From assembly GCA_905235815.1 (NCBI GenBank), contig CAJOMT010000069.1:1-9031 (forward strand): 9,031 bases of DNA. Direction: 5' to 3'. Origin of the DNA: an uncultured Clostridia bacterium. GTDB taxonomy: Bacteria; Bacillota; Clostridia; Christensenellales; Borkfalkiaceae. Positions 1 to 7,310 of the stretch are shown piece after piece. The number at the start of each line of letters is the position of its first letter. The first letter of the stretch is position 1. The notes beneath the pieces are model-generated. The model worked only from the letters and a program-made list of their open reading frames with translations, was not told the origin of the DNA and did no database searches. The translations under genes were made by a program, and so were the position numbers.

Positions 1-1941
1 TCGACAGGCGTAAAGGATTATATAACGTCATTTCAGGACGATATGTTAGCCGGCAACCCGATAGCGATAGAGGCGACGGGTATGGATTATAACGCTATGA
101 TGGATTCGTCGTCGTTTGCGATGAAATACGACGCAATCGAATACGGCGATTGGGTAAACGTAAATTCTATGCTCGAATATTTCATCACTAACCAAAATGC
201 GTGGTCCGAACTTATGTATACCAACGATATAAACGCAGATTATGCGAATTATATCAAGAGTATGCCAAGGGAATATTACAAAGAAATTTTGTTCGACTAC
301 GGTTTGGAACTTATGCCGAGCATATATACCGATTTCAGTGCGTTTACGGACGAAACGAAATATAGCGAGTATAGCGAATATTCGAGAGTTATGAGTATAA
401 ATGCGATAACCGAAACGTATACCGCTCTTTTAGAAAAGACAGAATATAAGGATTATTCTTCATACGTAACGCAGATAGTAAGAGGGTTTACGGAGGGCAT
501 AGCGAATAACGATTATATTTTGGAACAGTATGACGTTTTAGCGGGCGAATTACCTAAAAAAAGTACCGATATTATCGTAGTTTTAAACGATGACGAACAG
601 CTTACGGACCTATTTTTGACGCAACTCGGCTACTATACCCAAGAGCAATTTTACAATATGATCTATAAGTATAACGACGAGATTAAGGATAGCTACGTCG
701 AGAGCCTTAATAAGAATAAATTTTCTTACGACGAGATACTCGGTAAAAAATTCACCTGGTACCCGAACGATACTATATATAAGGCAAAATCAGTCGGCAA
801 ACTCTATCAGGAGTACGAATATTTCTATGAGGCGGACGAGAGTTGGGATACGGGCTTGGAACTCGATATTTGCGCAATAGTAAAACCGAAAGCGAATCGT
901 TCATACGGCGCATTGGAAACAGGTTTTATCTATACGGAAGATTTTGCGCGCGAGGTCGTTAAGAGAAACATAAATTCGGAGATTGTCAAGAATATAAACA
1001 AATACGGCAACGTTGCGAGTTTAAAATACGGTGAGATGCCTATGGGTATCCACTACGATTTAAAATATTTATATTCGTTAGACGGTTCGCTTACTTTCGT
1101 GGAAGCGGACGGCGAGGAAGGGCACGATCCGATGAAGCAGATATTCGTCGGCAAGTCAAATAGCGGTATGAGGCAGATGTTTATGTCGTATATGTCTGAT
1201 TTCTCGTCCGGCTCGTCCGGATCCGGAGATATTATGTCGTCATTAGCGAATATGAAAGAGATGGACTTGAATTCTGTGGGCGGAAGTTACGTTCCCGTAG
1301 GAATTTATATCTACCCGAAAAGTTTTGACGATAAGTATCTCGTAACCGATTATCTGAACTTATGGAATAACGACGAAAAATCGGTAACATTTAACGATTA
1401 TAAAGACGATTTAAGCGATTTAGGTTCGACTTCCGTCAAGAAAAAGACGTTAAATGTTTCCGGCAGAGAGCATATCAAATATACCGATTCCGTCGAAGTA
1501 GTGATAAGAATGATGAATAACGTCATCGACGTAATAACTTATGCGCTGGTCGTATTTACGGCGTTGTCGCTCGTGGTATCTACCGTAATGGTCGGAATAA
1601 TCACTTACGTATCGGTAGTCGAGAGGGTAAAAGAGATAGGTATAATACGATCTCTCGGCGGTCGGAAGAAAGACGTGTCGCACCTATTCAATGCAGAAAC
1701 GTTTATAATCGGGCTTGCGAGCGGAATATTCGGCGTTTTGGTGACGTGGTTATTGACGCTGTTAGCCAACGTGATAGTCGGGGCTGTTTCGGGCGGAATG
1801 ATTGCGGTGATTGCGCATCTGACGTGGAGTAATGCGTTGATTATGATTTTGGTAAGCGTAGTTTTGACGTTGATTTCGGGACTTATACCGTCACGTGCGG
1901 CGGCGAGGAAGAATCCCGTAGAGGCATTAAGAACAGAATAA
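1..1941 (+). CDS. ABC transporter permease, FtsX/MacB type (5'-truncated)
   Basis: The reading frame is open from base 1, so the gene starts upstream and 646 residues are visible. The last ~145 residues form a typical FtsX permease domain with three membrane segments at about residues 509-535, 567-595 and 609-632. Between the first two lies the family signature VKEIGIIRSLGGRKKDV, followed by an acidic residue and a hydrophobic stretch (AETFIIG). The end, SRAAARKNPVEALRTE, is the usual FtsX/MacB terminus. The preceding ~500 residues are a Tyr/Asp-rich, presumably extracytoplasmic domain with a flexible Ser/Gly tract at 401-409. Such proteins work with an MacB/LolD-type ATPase, sometimes fused at the N-terminus, to export peptides or drive extracellular events; the ATPase is not in the window. 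The substrate cannot be told. The gene ends in a shared terminator. Confidence 0.88.
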   Translation, partial: STGVKDYITSFQDDMLAGNPIAIEATGMDYNAMMDSSSFAMKYDAIEYGDWVNVNSMLEYFITNQNAWSELMYTNDINADYANYIKSMPREYYKEILFDYGLELMPSIYTDFSAFTDETKYSEYSEYSRVMSINAITETYTALLEKTEYKDYSSYVTQIVRGFTEGIANNDYILEQYDVLAGELPKKSTDIIVVLNDDEQLTDLFLTQLGYYTQEQFYNMIYKYNDEIKDSYVESLNKNKFSYDEILGKKFTWYPNDTIYKAKSVGKLYQEYEYFYEADESWDTGLELDICAIVKPKANRSYGALETGFIYTEDFAREVVKRNINSEIVKNINKYGNVASLKYGEMPMGIHYDLKYLYSLDGSLTFVEADGEEGHDPMKQIFVGKSNSGMRQMFMSYMSDFSSGSSGSGDIMSSLANMKEMDLNSVGGSYVPVGIYIYPKSFDDKYLVTDYLNLWNNDEKSVTFNDYKDDLSDLGSTSVKKKTLNVSGREHIKYTDSVEVVIRMMNNVIDVITYALVVFTALSLVVSTVMVGIITYVSVVERVKEIGIIRSLGGRKKDVSHLFNAETFIIGLASGIFGVLVTWLLTLLANVIVGAVSGGMIAVIAHLTWSNALIMILVSVVLTLISGLIPSRAAARKNPVEALRTE

Positions 1942-1947
1942 AAATAC

Positions 1948-1985
1948 AAAACTGCGGAGCCGAAATAAAACGGCTCCGCAGTTTT
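1948..1985. terminator. Bidirectional intrinsic terminator between converging genes
   Basis: A perfect 15-bp inverted repeat (arms 1948-1962 and 1971-1985, core CTGCGGAGCCG) surrounds an 8-base AT loop. The arms begin with AAAA and end with TTTT, so either strand gives a GC-rich stem followed by U-rich RNA (TTTTAGTATAATTTTTT on +, TTTTGTATTTTT on -). It starts 6 bases after the permease stop, and the stop codon of the - strand asd gene (1984-1986) overlaps its other edge, so it can end both transcripts. Confidence 0.93.
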
Positions 1986-2970
1986 AGTATAATTTTTTCA
2001 ATTCTATCAGGCCTTCCGCTATTTGCACGGCGTTTAAGCCTGCGCCTTTAAGCGTATTGTCGGCAACGGCGAAGTAAGCGATACCACGCTCGAATGCGGT
2101 ACTTTTTCTTATTCTTCCGACGAACACTTCGTCTTTTTTGTTTGCATAACTTTGGTTAGGCAAATTTTTTAGTTTTACGCCTTTTGTTCGCCCGATTTTC
2201 GCCCTTATATCTTCAATATCGAAATCCTTTGAAAATTCCGCCTCTACGCTTACGCCGTGGCAGTTTTCTATCGGAACTCTTACGCACGTTGCGGAAACGG
2301 GAATATCTATATCGAAAATTTTATTGGTTTCTGACAGCGCTTTAATTTCTTCGTCGGTATAGCCGTTACTTTGTTCTTCGCCTATTTTGCATATCGTATT
2401 GTGCGCTATATCGACGGGGTAGAATAGCGGAGACTTTCCCTCAAAGCATCTCGTCAAATCGTTTATTCCCTTTTGTCCGCTGCCGCTGACCGCCTGGTAA
2501 GACGAGATAATAAGCCTTTTTAAGCCGTATTCTTTATAGATATCGGCAAGCGGTAAGATTGCTTGTATAGTGGAGCAATTCGGGTTGGATATAATCTTGC
2601 CGTCGTACGATTCGAGTTTGTGCATATTTATTTCGGGAATGATGAGAGGAACGTTTACGTCGCTTCTGAAAGCGCTGGAATTGTCTATTACGAAAGCGCC
2701 GCTTTCGGCGGCGTATTTTGCCAAAGAGAGGGCGGCGTCTTTACCGGCGGTAAAGAATACAATATCCAGCCCCGAAAAGGAGTTTTTCGTCGCATTTTCG
2801 ACGGTTATTATGCGTGAAAACGCATGAATTTTTTTTCCTTCGCTTTTTTTGGTGGCAAAGAGTTTGAGTTCGCCGACGGGGAAGTTTCTTTTTTCCAGAA
2901 CTTTAATAAAGTTTCTGCCGATAAGCCCCGTTGCTCCGACTATTCCCACCGCATATTTTCGTTTACACAT
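1984..2970 (-). CDS. asd: Aspartate-semialdehyde dehydrogenase
   Basis: 328 residues, close to the 330-350 usual for the bacterial enzyme, which makes L-aspartate 4-semialdehyde from aspartyl phosphate with NADPH. This is the branch point to diaminopimelate/lysine, threonine and methionine in the cytoplasm. The NADP-binding loop GATGLIGR is at residues 12-19. The catalytic cysteine is C132 in SNPNCST. SYQAVSGSGQKG (from residue 147) carries the conserved Gln. R231 and H238 in RVPIENCH match the substrate-binding Arg and catalytic His, with the expected spacing of seven. The C-terminal dimer segment NTLKGAGLNAVQIAEGL is intact. The start is set by the Rossmann strand beginning at residue 6. 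No Shine-Dalgarno sequence precedes the ATG. The gene stands alone, divergent from the RNase H operon, with no other lysine or threonine genes nearby. Confidence 0.95.
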   Translation of the reverse strand: MCKRKYAVGIVGATGLIGRNFIKVLEKRNFPVGELKLFATKKSEGKKIHAFSRIITVENATKNSFSGLDIVFFTAGKDAALSLAKYAAESGAFVIDNSSAFRSDVNVPLIIPEINMHKLESYDGKIISNPNCSTIQAILPLADIYKEYGLKRLIISSYQAVSGSGQKGINDLTRCFEGKSPLFYPVDIAHNTICKIGEEQSNGYTDEEIKALSETNKIFDIDIPVSATCVRVPIENCHGVSVEAEFSKDFDIEDIRAKIGRTKGVKLKNLPNQSYANKKDEVFVGRIRKSTAFERGIAYFAVADNTLKGAGLNAVQIAEGLIELKKLY

Positions 2971-2975
2971 AGTTT

Positions 2976-3058
2976 ATTATATGAGTTGAACGGTAAAAAG
3001 AGTAAAAAAAACGAAAAATTTTAAAATATAATTGTAATAATTTCCTAATTGTGGTAAA
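2976..3058 (-). promoter_or_regulatory. Candidate promoters for asd
   Basis: Reading the - strand, TTTACC (3058-3053), a 16-base spacer and TACAAT (3036-3031) form a reasonable sigma-A promoter that would give a ~55-base leader. A perfect TATAAT (2981-2976) sits only 5 bases before the asd ATG, where transcription would start at or beside the start codon, but its -35 box is poor. No AGGAG-like sequence lies ahead of the ATG. Which one is used cannot be decided from sequence. Confidence 0.4.
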
Positions 3059-3060
3059 CT
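3032..3060 (+). promoter_or_regulatory. Candidate promoter of the RNase H-regulator-peptidase operon
   Basis: TTGTAA (3032-3037), a 17-base spacer and TAAACT (3055-3060) would place the transcript start around 3067, only a few bases before the ATG at 3070. A perfect TATAAT at 3027-3032 is also present but lacks a -35 partner. No Shine-Dalgarno sequence is seen before the ATG, which fits a leaderless or near-leaderless transcript. The match is moderate and the region is AT-rich, so chance resemblance is possible. Confidence 0.35.
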
Positions 3061-3069
3061 TAATTATAA

Positions 3070-4296
3070 ATGGGAAAGTATTATGCTTTTTTAGGCGAAG
3101 AATCCAGAATTTTTACCGATTGGGCGGAATGCCTTGAATATATGTCGGATAAAAAGGGATATAAATATAAGAGTTTTCGGACGATGGAAGAAGCGGAAGC
3201 TTTTTTAAACGGCGAGAACTATTACGACAATGCAATCGACTCGGACGTAAAAAACGGTTACGCCGTTGCATATACGGACGGTAGTTTTTCAGAGGAGATC
3301 GGCGCATATTCATACGGAGTAATAGCGATTTCGCCCAAATCCGAAAAGAGCGAGTTTTCCGGCGTAGGAAACGCCAAGGAATTTTTGTCGTCGAGAAATA
3401 TTGCCGGCGAAGTTTCAGGCGTCTTGACGGCGGTGAAGTGGGCGTTTATAAACGGATATCCACGCCTTAAAATATATCACGATTATATCGGACTTTCGGA
3501 GTGGGCGGAAAGGCGTTGGGACGCTAAAAGCCCCATATCGATTTATTACGTAGGAGCATTTTTTCGGTATGCGAGGGCAGTGTCCGTAGAGTTTGTTAAA
3601 GTCAAAGGGCATAGCAACGATAAGTATAACGAAGAAGTCGATAAAATAGCGAAAGAGGCTTTAAATAGCGGAAAAATTCTGCCTCTTTCACCATTAAGCG
3701 TCGGGTTCGGCGTGAGAATAGACGACTTCGGCGGCTACTTGAAAAAGTTAAACAGAGAGGCGGTAAAGGCGAAGTTCTGCGAAACGGAGAGCGGAGTACG
3801 GTTTTCGTATAACGGCGAAGATTGCTCGGTTGCGCAAATGAATATGGGAACGGTAACTGTCGGCGGCAACGGCGGCGCACTGTACTCTTTGGCGGCGGTA
3901 GTCGCAATGGAAAATACCGAATGGGATAAGCGAAAAGCGGAGTGGATAATTTCGCAAGGGTTTGAAACGGATTTCGAATTCAGAAACGGTTATTCCGGGA
4001 TAGAAATATCCGACTTTTTAATAGAGAATATCGGCGGCGAGAATTGTGCGCCGTATATAATTTTCGCTTTAAAAGATATGGAAACGGAACTCAAAAGAGT
4101 TTTAAATTGCAAAAAGATATCCGAATGTTTTGAGTATTCAGACAATGCGTTCCACTTAAAAAGCGAGGTGGAAAACGGGGACAAAATACTTGAAATTTAC
4201 GAACTTTTCTATAATTACAGAGTGCCGTTTTTGAATTTAAAAATGACTAAAAAGGACGCAACCGTATTTATGCGTAAGGTCAAGGAGATACTATAA
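3070..4296 (+). CDS. RNase H1-like protein with viroplasmin domain and long C-terminal extension
   Basis: 408 residues. Residues 1-50 match the caulimovirus viroplasmin/RNase H1 hybrid-binding domain (MGKYYAFLGEESRIFTDW, then YKSFRTMEEAEAFLNGE). Residues 63-200 are an RNase H fold of the viroplasmin-linked subtype. All four acidic catalytic residues are visible: D70 in YTDGSF, E114 in NIAGEVSG, D138 in IYHDYIGL and D191 in KVKGHSNDKYNEEVDKIA. It should cut the RNA strand of RNA-DNA hybrids, as in R-loop or Okazaki primer removal, using Mg2+. Proteins with these two domains usually end near 200-250 residues. Here about 205 more follow (204-408), with a Gly-rich patch VTVGGNGGALYSLAAVV and no motif I recognise. 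The start is fixed by the N-terminal domain, though no ribosome site is visible. First gene of a three-gene operon. Confidence 0.88.
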   Translation: MGKYYAFLGEESRIFTDWAECLEYMSDKKGYKYKSFRTMEEAEAFLNGENYYDNAIDSDVKNGYAVAYTDGSFSEEIGAYSYGVIAISPKSEKSEFSGVGNAKEFLSSRNIAGEVSGVLTAVKWAFINGYPRLKIYHDYIGLSEWAERRWDAKSPISIYYVGAFFRYARAVSVEFVKVKGHSNDKYNEEVDKIAKEALNSGKILPLSPLSVGFGVRIDDFGGYLKKLNREAVKAKFCETESGVRFSYNGEDCSVAQMNMGTVTVGGNGGALYSLAAVVAMENTEWDKRKAEWIISQGFETDFEFRNGYSGIEISDFLIENIGGENCAPYIIFALKDMETELKRVLNCKKISECFEYSDNAFHLKSEVENGDKILEIYELFYNYRVPFLNLKMTKKDATVFMRKVKEIL

Positions 4297-5348
4297 TGGA
4301 ATACGGAATAATTTTACTTTTGGAACTGATAAAAGAAAAGACCGGAAAGGAAGTAAGAGTATATTCGGATTTAGACGATACGTTTTATACTTTAACCGAC
4401 GGCGAAGTCGTAGACAGAGCGGATTACAGGGTAAACGGAATAGTGAGCGACGCATTAAAGCATAAGACTTATTTCAGGTTTATGTATAAAGCCGAGAGCA
4501 TGGTCGGATATATCGACGGCGACGGCGAAGCGGAAAAAGTTTATGCGGGGCTTATAGTCGCCCTTTTTGAGAACGGAACGGTAAAGGAGTCCACCGCAAT
4601 AAAAGAGGAGTCGTTAAAGTCCATAATTTTAGGCAACGAGCAGAGTGCGAATATAAAAAAATATATGAACAAATTCAAGGTTTCGACAAGTTCTTGCGTG
4701 GTTTACGTAGTAATTACGTCGAATGCGGAGAATAACGGCGACGTTCTTAACTTTTTAGAGCATTTTGAGGAAGGCACGTCGGCTATAACGTGCGTTACCG
4801 ACGAGAACTCCATTGCGTACATAAGATTTTTGGACTCGCAGACGGGCGATACGGATCAAACGATAACCGAATTTGCATATATGTTATCGCAATCCGTATA
4901 CGAAGAATACGGGATAACGATAAAGGTCGGCGTAGGCGGAACAGTTTCGGGATTCGGAGAATGTGCCGTGTCGTATCATCAAGCGCTATCCGCGGTTAAA
5001 ATGAGCGAGATATTTATGGAGAATTCGCTTGTTTCCACTTATAAGGAGTACGTTTTGATAAAGATGCTCGAAGATATGCCAAAGTATAAACTTCAAGAGA
5101 TGCTCGACGTTCTCGTGGAGCCTAATGCAAAGAAGATATTTTCGGACAGCGACATGCTTACCACTGCGGACGAATTTTTCGCAACGAGTTTAAACGTCAG
5201 CGAAACTGCGAGGAAACTTTATATGCACAGAAACACTTTAATGTACAGACTCGACAAAATAGACCGCGAAACGGGGCTCGATATAAGGAAGTTTCAGGAT
5301 GCGGTAACGTTTAAAATCATAACTTTAATAAATAAAATTTTGGAGTAA
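4296..5348 (+). CDS. PucR/CdaR-family transcriptional regulator
   Basis: 350 residues. The C-terminal ~60 residues (289-346) are the PucR-type helix-turn-helix: ADEFFATSLNVSETARKLYM, HRNTLMYRLDKIDRETGLDI, then RKFQDAVTFKI, closely matching the family consensus. Residues about 130-245 resemble the degenerate GGDEF-like middle domain of CdaR proteins, with IKVGVGGTVSGFGECAVSYHQALSAVKM as its most typical part (split at 209-228 and 229-236). The N-terminal ~120 residues are not recognisable as a known sensor domain. Expected role: a cytoplasmic DNA-binding regulator that responds to a small molecule; neither ligand nor targets can be inferred. The start ATG overlaps the preceding TAA by one base (TAATG), with AAGGAG a few bases before it, so translation is coupled to the RNase H gene. 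Confidence 0.85.
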   Translation: MEYGIILLLELIKEKTGKEVRVYSDLDDTFYTLTDGEVVDRADYRVNGIVSDALKHKTYFRFMYKAESMVGYIDGDGEAEKVYAGLIVALFENGTVKESTAIKEESLKSIILGNEQSANIKKYMNKFKVSTSSCVVYVVITSNAENNGDVLNFLEHFEEGTSAITCVTDENSIAYIRFLDSQTGDTDQTITEFAYMLSQSVYEEYGITIKVGVGGTVSGFGECAVSYHQALSAVKMSEIFMENSLVSTYKEYVLIKMLEDMPKYKLQEMLDVLVEPNAKKIFSDSDMLTTADEFFATSLNVSETARKLYMHRNTLMYRLDKIDRETGLDIRKFQDAVTFKIITLINKILE

Positions 5349-5353
5349 AGTTA

Positions 5354-6661
5354 ATGAGGATTGCTAAAAAATTTGTAATTGTCGCAGTTATAGTACAAGT
5401 AGGGCTTATGGTTGCAAGTTTTTTCGGTGGATATTTCACGAGAAAATCGACAAGTGAAAGAACGGACTTAAGTTCACTCGAATTTATAATAGATACCTAT
5501 AAAAATTATTATTTAGAGGACAGCGACGATTACGTAAGTATAATGGGCAACAGCTTATTGGACCGTTATTCTCGTTATTATACTGCCGACGAGTACGAAG
5601 CGTTAAAACAAGATTCGGTCGGTTCTCACGCCGGAATAGGCGTAGTATTTGCCGGAACGGAAATATATAGGGTAGTAGGCAATTCTCCGGCGGAAAAAGC
5701 GGGAATACAAAAAGGCGGCAAAGTAACTGCGATAAAAGCGCCGGACAGCGGCGATTATCAATCTGTTTCTTCGTCAAGCGAAATAATTTCGATTCTTAAT
5801 GATATACAGACAGGCAAGGAGTTGGAAATAAAAATATTATACGGAGAAGACGAGAAAGAATTTGCCTTAAAAAAGAGTGAATATCAAGAAACTTACGTGT
5901 ACTATTCGGACAATAGCGGCAGTTACCGTTATAGCGACGATTCGGGCAAAATGGAATTGGTAAAATACGACGAAACGCCGATAGCCGAATTCGATACGGA
6001 AACGGCTTATATTCGTTACGTTGAGTTCAACGGCCTTTCGAACGATTTAAAAGGTTCGGCACAGCAGATAGATAACGTAATGAAAAAATTCAAGGATGAC
6101 GGCAAGAAAAATCTGATATTTGATTTAAGAAGTAACGGCGGCGGATATATCTCGTTGGCGCAAAAAATAGCCGCGCATCTGATAGACTCAGATAGCGGCA
6201 CCAGACAAGTTATTGCCAAGTCGATATATAAAGACGGTACGCAAATCCCTTTTAATTCCGGTGCTGTCGATTATTCGTCTTACGGGTTTAATAACATAAT
6301 ATTTTTAGCGGATATAAATTCTGCGTCCGCTTCCGAATTGTTGATGGGCGCCGTACTCGACTACGATAAGACCGATAAAGTAAAGGTAGTACTTGCCGGG
6401 CAGAATACGAACGATGGTTACGTCTATAGGACTTACGGCAAAGGGATTATGCAAAGCACTTTCGAACACAAAGGTTATGGCGACGCCATCAGTTTGACGA
6501 CCGCTAAAATTTACTGGCCGCTGACCGATACTTGTATTCACGGCACGGGAATAACCAAGTCGCTGATAGGCGATAAATGTATTGAAGCGGAATATGGCGA
6601 AGGCGATTACGTTTTAGCGGCTGCTCTAAACCAATGCATTTCAAATCCGAACACGCCTTAA
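5354..6661 (+). CDS. S41-family (C-terminal processing type) PDZ peptidase, membrane-anchored
   Basis: 435 residues. Residues 6-28 form one hydrophobic segment, so the protein is anchored with its catalytic part outside the membrane. A PDZ domain lies at about 93-178 (GIGVVFAG, then NSPAEKAGIQKGGKVTAI). The peptidase core runs from about 215 to 420: FDLRSNGGGYISLAQK (256-271), the serine motif SASASELL (323-330) and the lysine K363 in YGKGIMQ. These are the Ser/Lys dyad motifs of tail-specific proteases such as CtpA/CtpB. The serine motif to lysine distance is about 36-38 residues, longer than the ~25 usual in this family, because of extra sequence around GQNTNDGYVYRT. GGAG eight bases before the ATG supports this start, five bases after the regulator. 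The last nine or so residues and the stop codon lie inside the inverted-repeat element, so the native C-terminus may have been replaced. Substrate unknown. Confidence 0.88.
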   Translation: MRIAKKFVIVAVIVQVGLMVASFFGGYFTRKSTSERTDLSSLEFIIDTYKNYYLEDSDDYVSIMGNSLLDRYSRYYTADEYEALKQDSVGSHAGIGVVFAGTEIYRVVGNSPAEKAGIQKGGKVTAIKAPDSGDYQSVSSSSEIISILNDIQTGKELEIKILYGEDEKEFALKKSEYQETYVYYSDNSGSYRYSDDSGKMELVKYDETPIAEFDTETAYIRYVEFNGLSNDLKGSAQQIDNVMKKFKDDGKKNLIFDLRSNGGGYISLAQKIAAHLIDSDSGTRQVIAKSIYKDGTQIPFNSGAVDYSSYGFNNIIFLADINSASASELLMGAVLDYDKTDKVKVVLAGQNTNDGYVYRTYGKGIMQSTFEHKGYGDAISLTTAKIYWPLTDTCIHGTGITKSLIGDKCIEAEYGEGDYVLAAALNQCISNPNTP

Positions 6662-6885
6662 ATGAGTCTTTTGCGCCCTTTTCGGCGAGTTTTCGCAGAA
6701 TGAATTTGTATTCTATTCTGTTCACCCTCACCAAAAATGACTGCAAAATACTCTATTTAAGGTATAAAATATCATAACGCCGAAAAGGCGAGCGCAGTCG
6801 TATACAAATACTACAAGAGAGAATTTGCGTTAAATTGTCCGAAATAGCGGCGTTATGACGGGTTCGGATTTGAAATGCATTGGTT
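6629..6885. repeat. 257-bp element with 24-bp perfect inverted-repeat ends and three-way-junction fold
   Basis: The ends 6629-6652 and 6862-6885 are perfect inverted repeats of 24 bp (outer bases AACCAATGC... / ...GCATTGGTT). Three bases inside, a second stem pairs 6656-6674 with 6743-6762: 8+4+6 bp with one bulge (T6754) and one mismatch (6668/6749). It encloses a CGCC/GGCG hairpin (6674-6687) and a 10-bp hairpin (6696-6705/6710-6720, one bulge). A third stem pairs 6772-6782 with 6848-6858 (11 bp, perfect). The three long stems share one junction with spacers of 3, 9 and 3 bases. There is no transposase, no U-tract after the stem and no clear target duplication. It could be a non-autonomous mobile element (MITE-like) or a structured RNA. 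The element fills the convergent gap and overlaps the 3' end of the S41 gene. Confidence 0.75.
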
Positions 6886-6892
6886 AAAATCT

Positions 6893-7249
6893 TTAAGAAA
6901 AAAAACTACCCAAATCTTCTTCTATATCCGAGGAAGCCACGTCTTTTATCGGGTTCAATTTAAAATCCGTAATATTTTCGTCCGAACTTTGTTCGGGCGA
7001 ATTTTTTTTACTGAAAAGCCCGTCCGACGAGGAAACGAGGTCGGCAAATTCAGACGGAGAGGCGTTACCGCTTAACAGTTCCGAAAATTTTTCCGAAGAA
7101 AGGAATTCGATAATTTTATCGTTTGCGCCGATTAGTTTAAGCAAGGGTGCGAACGATGCGAAGTCGATTTTTGCGAGGAAATCTTTTATTCCGGCAAATT
7201 TGTCGTTTTTTAAAAGTAAAAACAGAATAATCAAAGGCAATAAATTCAT
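6893..7249 (-). CDS. Small hypothetical protein with hydrophobic N-terminus
   Basis: 118 residues from the ATG at 7249. I chose this start over the in-frame GTG at 7258 because AGGTG (7260-7256) is well placed, six bases before the ATG, and overlaps that GTG. The protein begins with a short hydrophobic run, MNLLPLIILFLLL, which may be a signal or membrane-associated helix. An amphipathic middle follows (residues ~18-60: AKIDFASFAPLLKLIGAND, FLSSEKFSELLSG). The second half is Ser/Asp/Glu-rich and ends in LNPIKDVASSDIEEDLGSFF. I do not recognise a family. It diverges from another small protein gene across a 61-bp gap, suggesting shared control and possibly a joint function. Its stop lies only 8 bases beyond the right end of the inverted-repeat element. 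Confidence 0.7.
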   Translation of the reverse strand: MNLLPLIILFLLLKNDKFAGIKDFLAKIDFASFAPLLKLIGANDKIIEFLSSEKFSELLSGNASPSEFADLVSSSDGLFSKKNSPEQSSDENITDFKLNPIKDVASSDIEEDLGSFFS

Positions 7250-7255
7250 TTTAAA

Positions 7256-7260
7256 CACCT
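7256..7260 (-). promoter_or_regulatory. Ribosome binding site that decides the start of the small - strand gene
   Basis: On the - strand the sequence TAGGTGTTTAAAATG places AGGTG six bases before the ATG at 7249. The upstream in-frame GTG (7258-7256) is part of this site and has no site of its own, so the shorter product is preferred. Confidence 0.6.
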
Positions 7261-7310
7261 ATTTAACATTTTTTTTGGGCGGCGGCATATTTATAGATTG
7301 AGGACGAATT

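Noticed and set aside
43..45. ATG at 43 as the start of the permease
   Set aside because: The frame is open back to base 1, no ribosome site precedes this ATG, and an N-terminal membrane segment expected in this family is missing, so the gene is truncated by the window edge.
1984..2970. N-acetyl-gamma-glutamyl-phosphate reductase (argC) as an alternative to asd
   Set aside because: The family shares the Rossmann fold and a catalytic Cys, but SNPNCST, SYQAVSG and the NTLKGAGLNAVQIAE end are those of aspartate-semialdehyde dehydrogenase.
6632..6652. T-loop-like TTCAAATCC in the left terminal repeat, suggesting a tRNA
   Set aside because: The flanking five-base arms do not pair and no acceptor, D or anticodon arms can be built around it.
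6504..6746. 80-codon reading frame on the - strand across the S41 gene end and the inverted-repeat element
   Set aside because: It overlaps the well-supported S41 coding sequence and the folded element, has no family features and no convincing ribosome site; it is best read as a by-product of the element.
7256..7258. GTG start giving a 121-residue form of the small - strand protein
   Set aside because: This GTG is inside the AGGTG ribosome site of the ATG at 7249 and has no site of its own.
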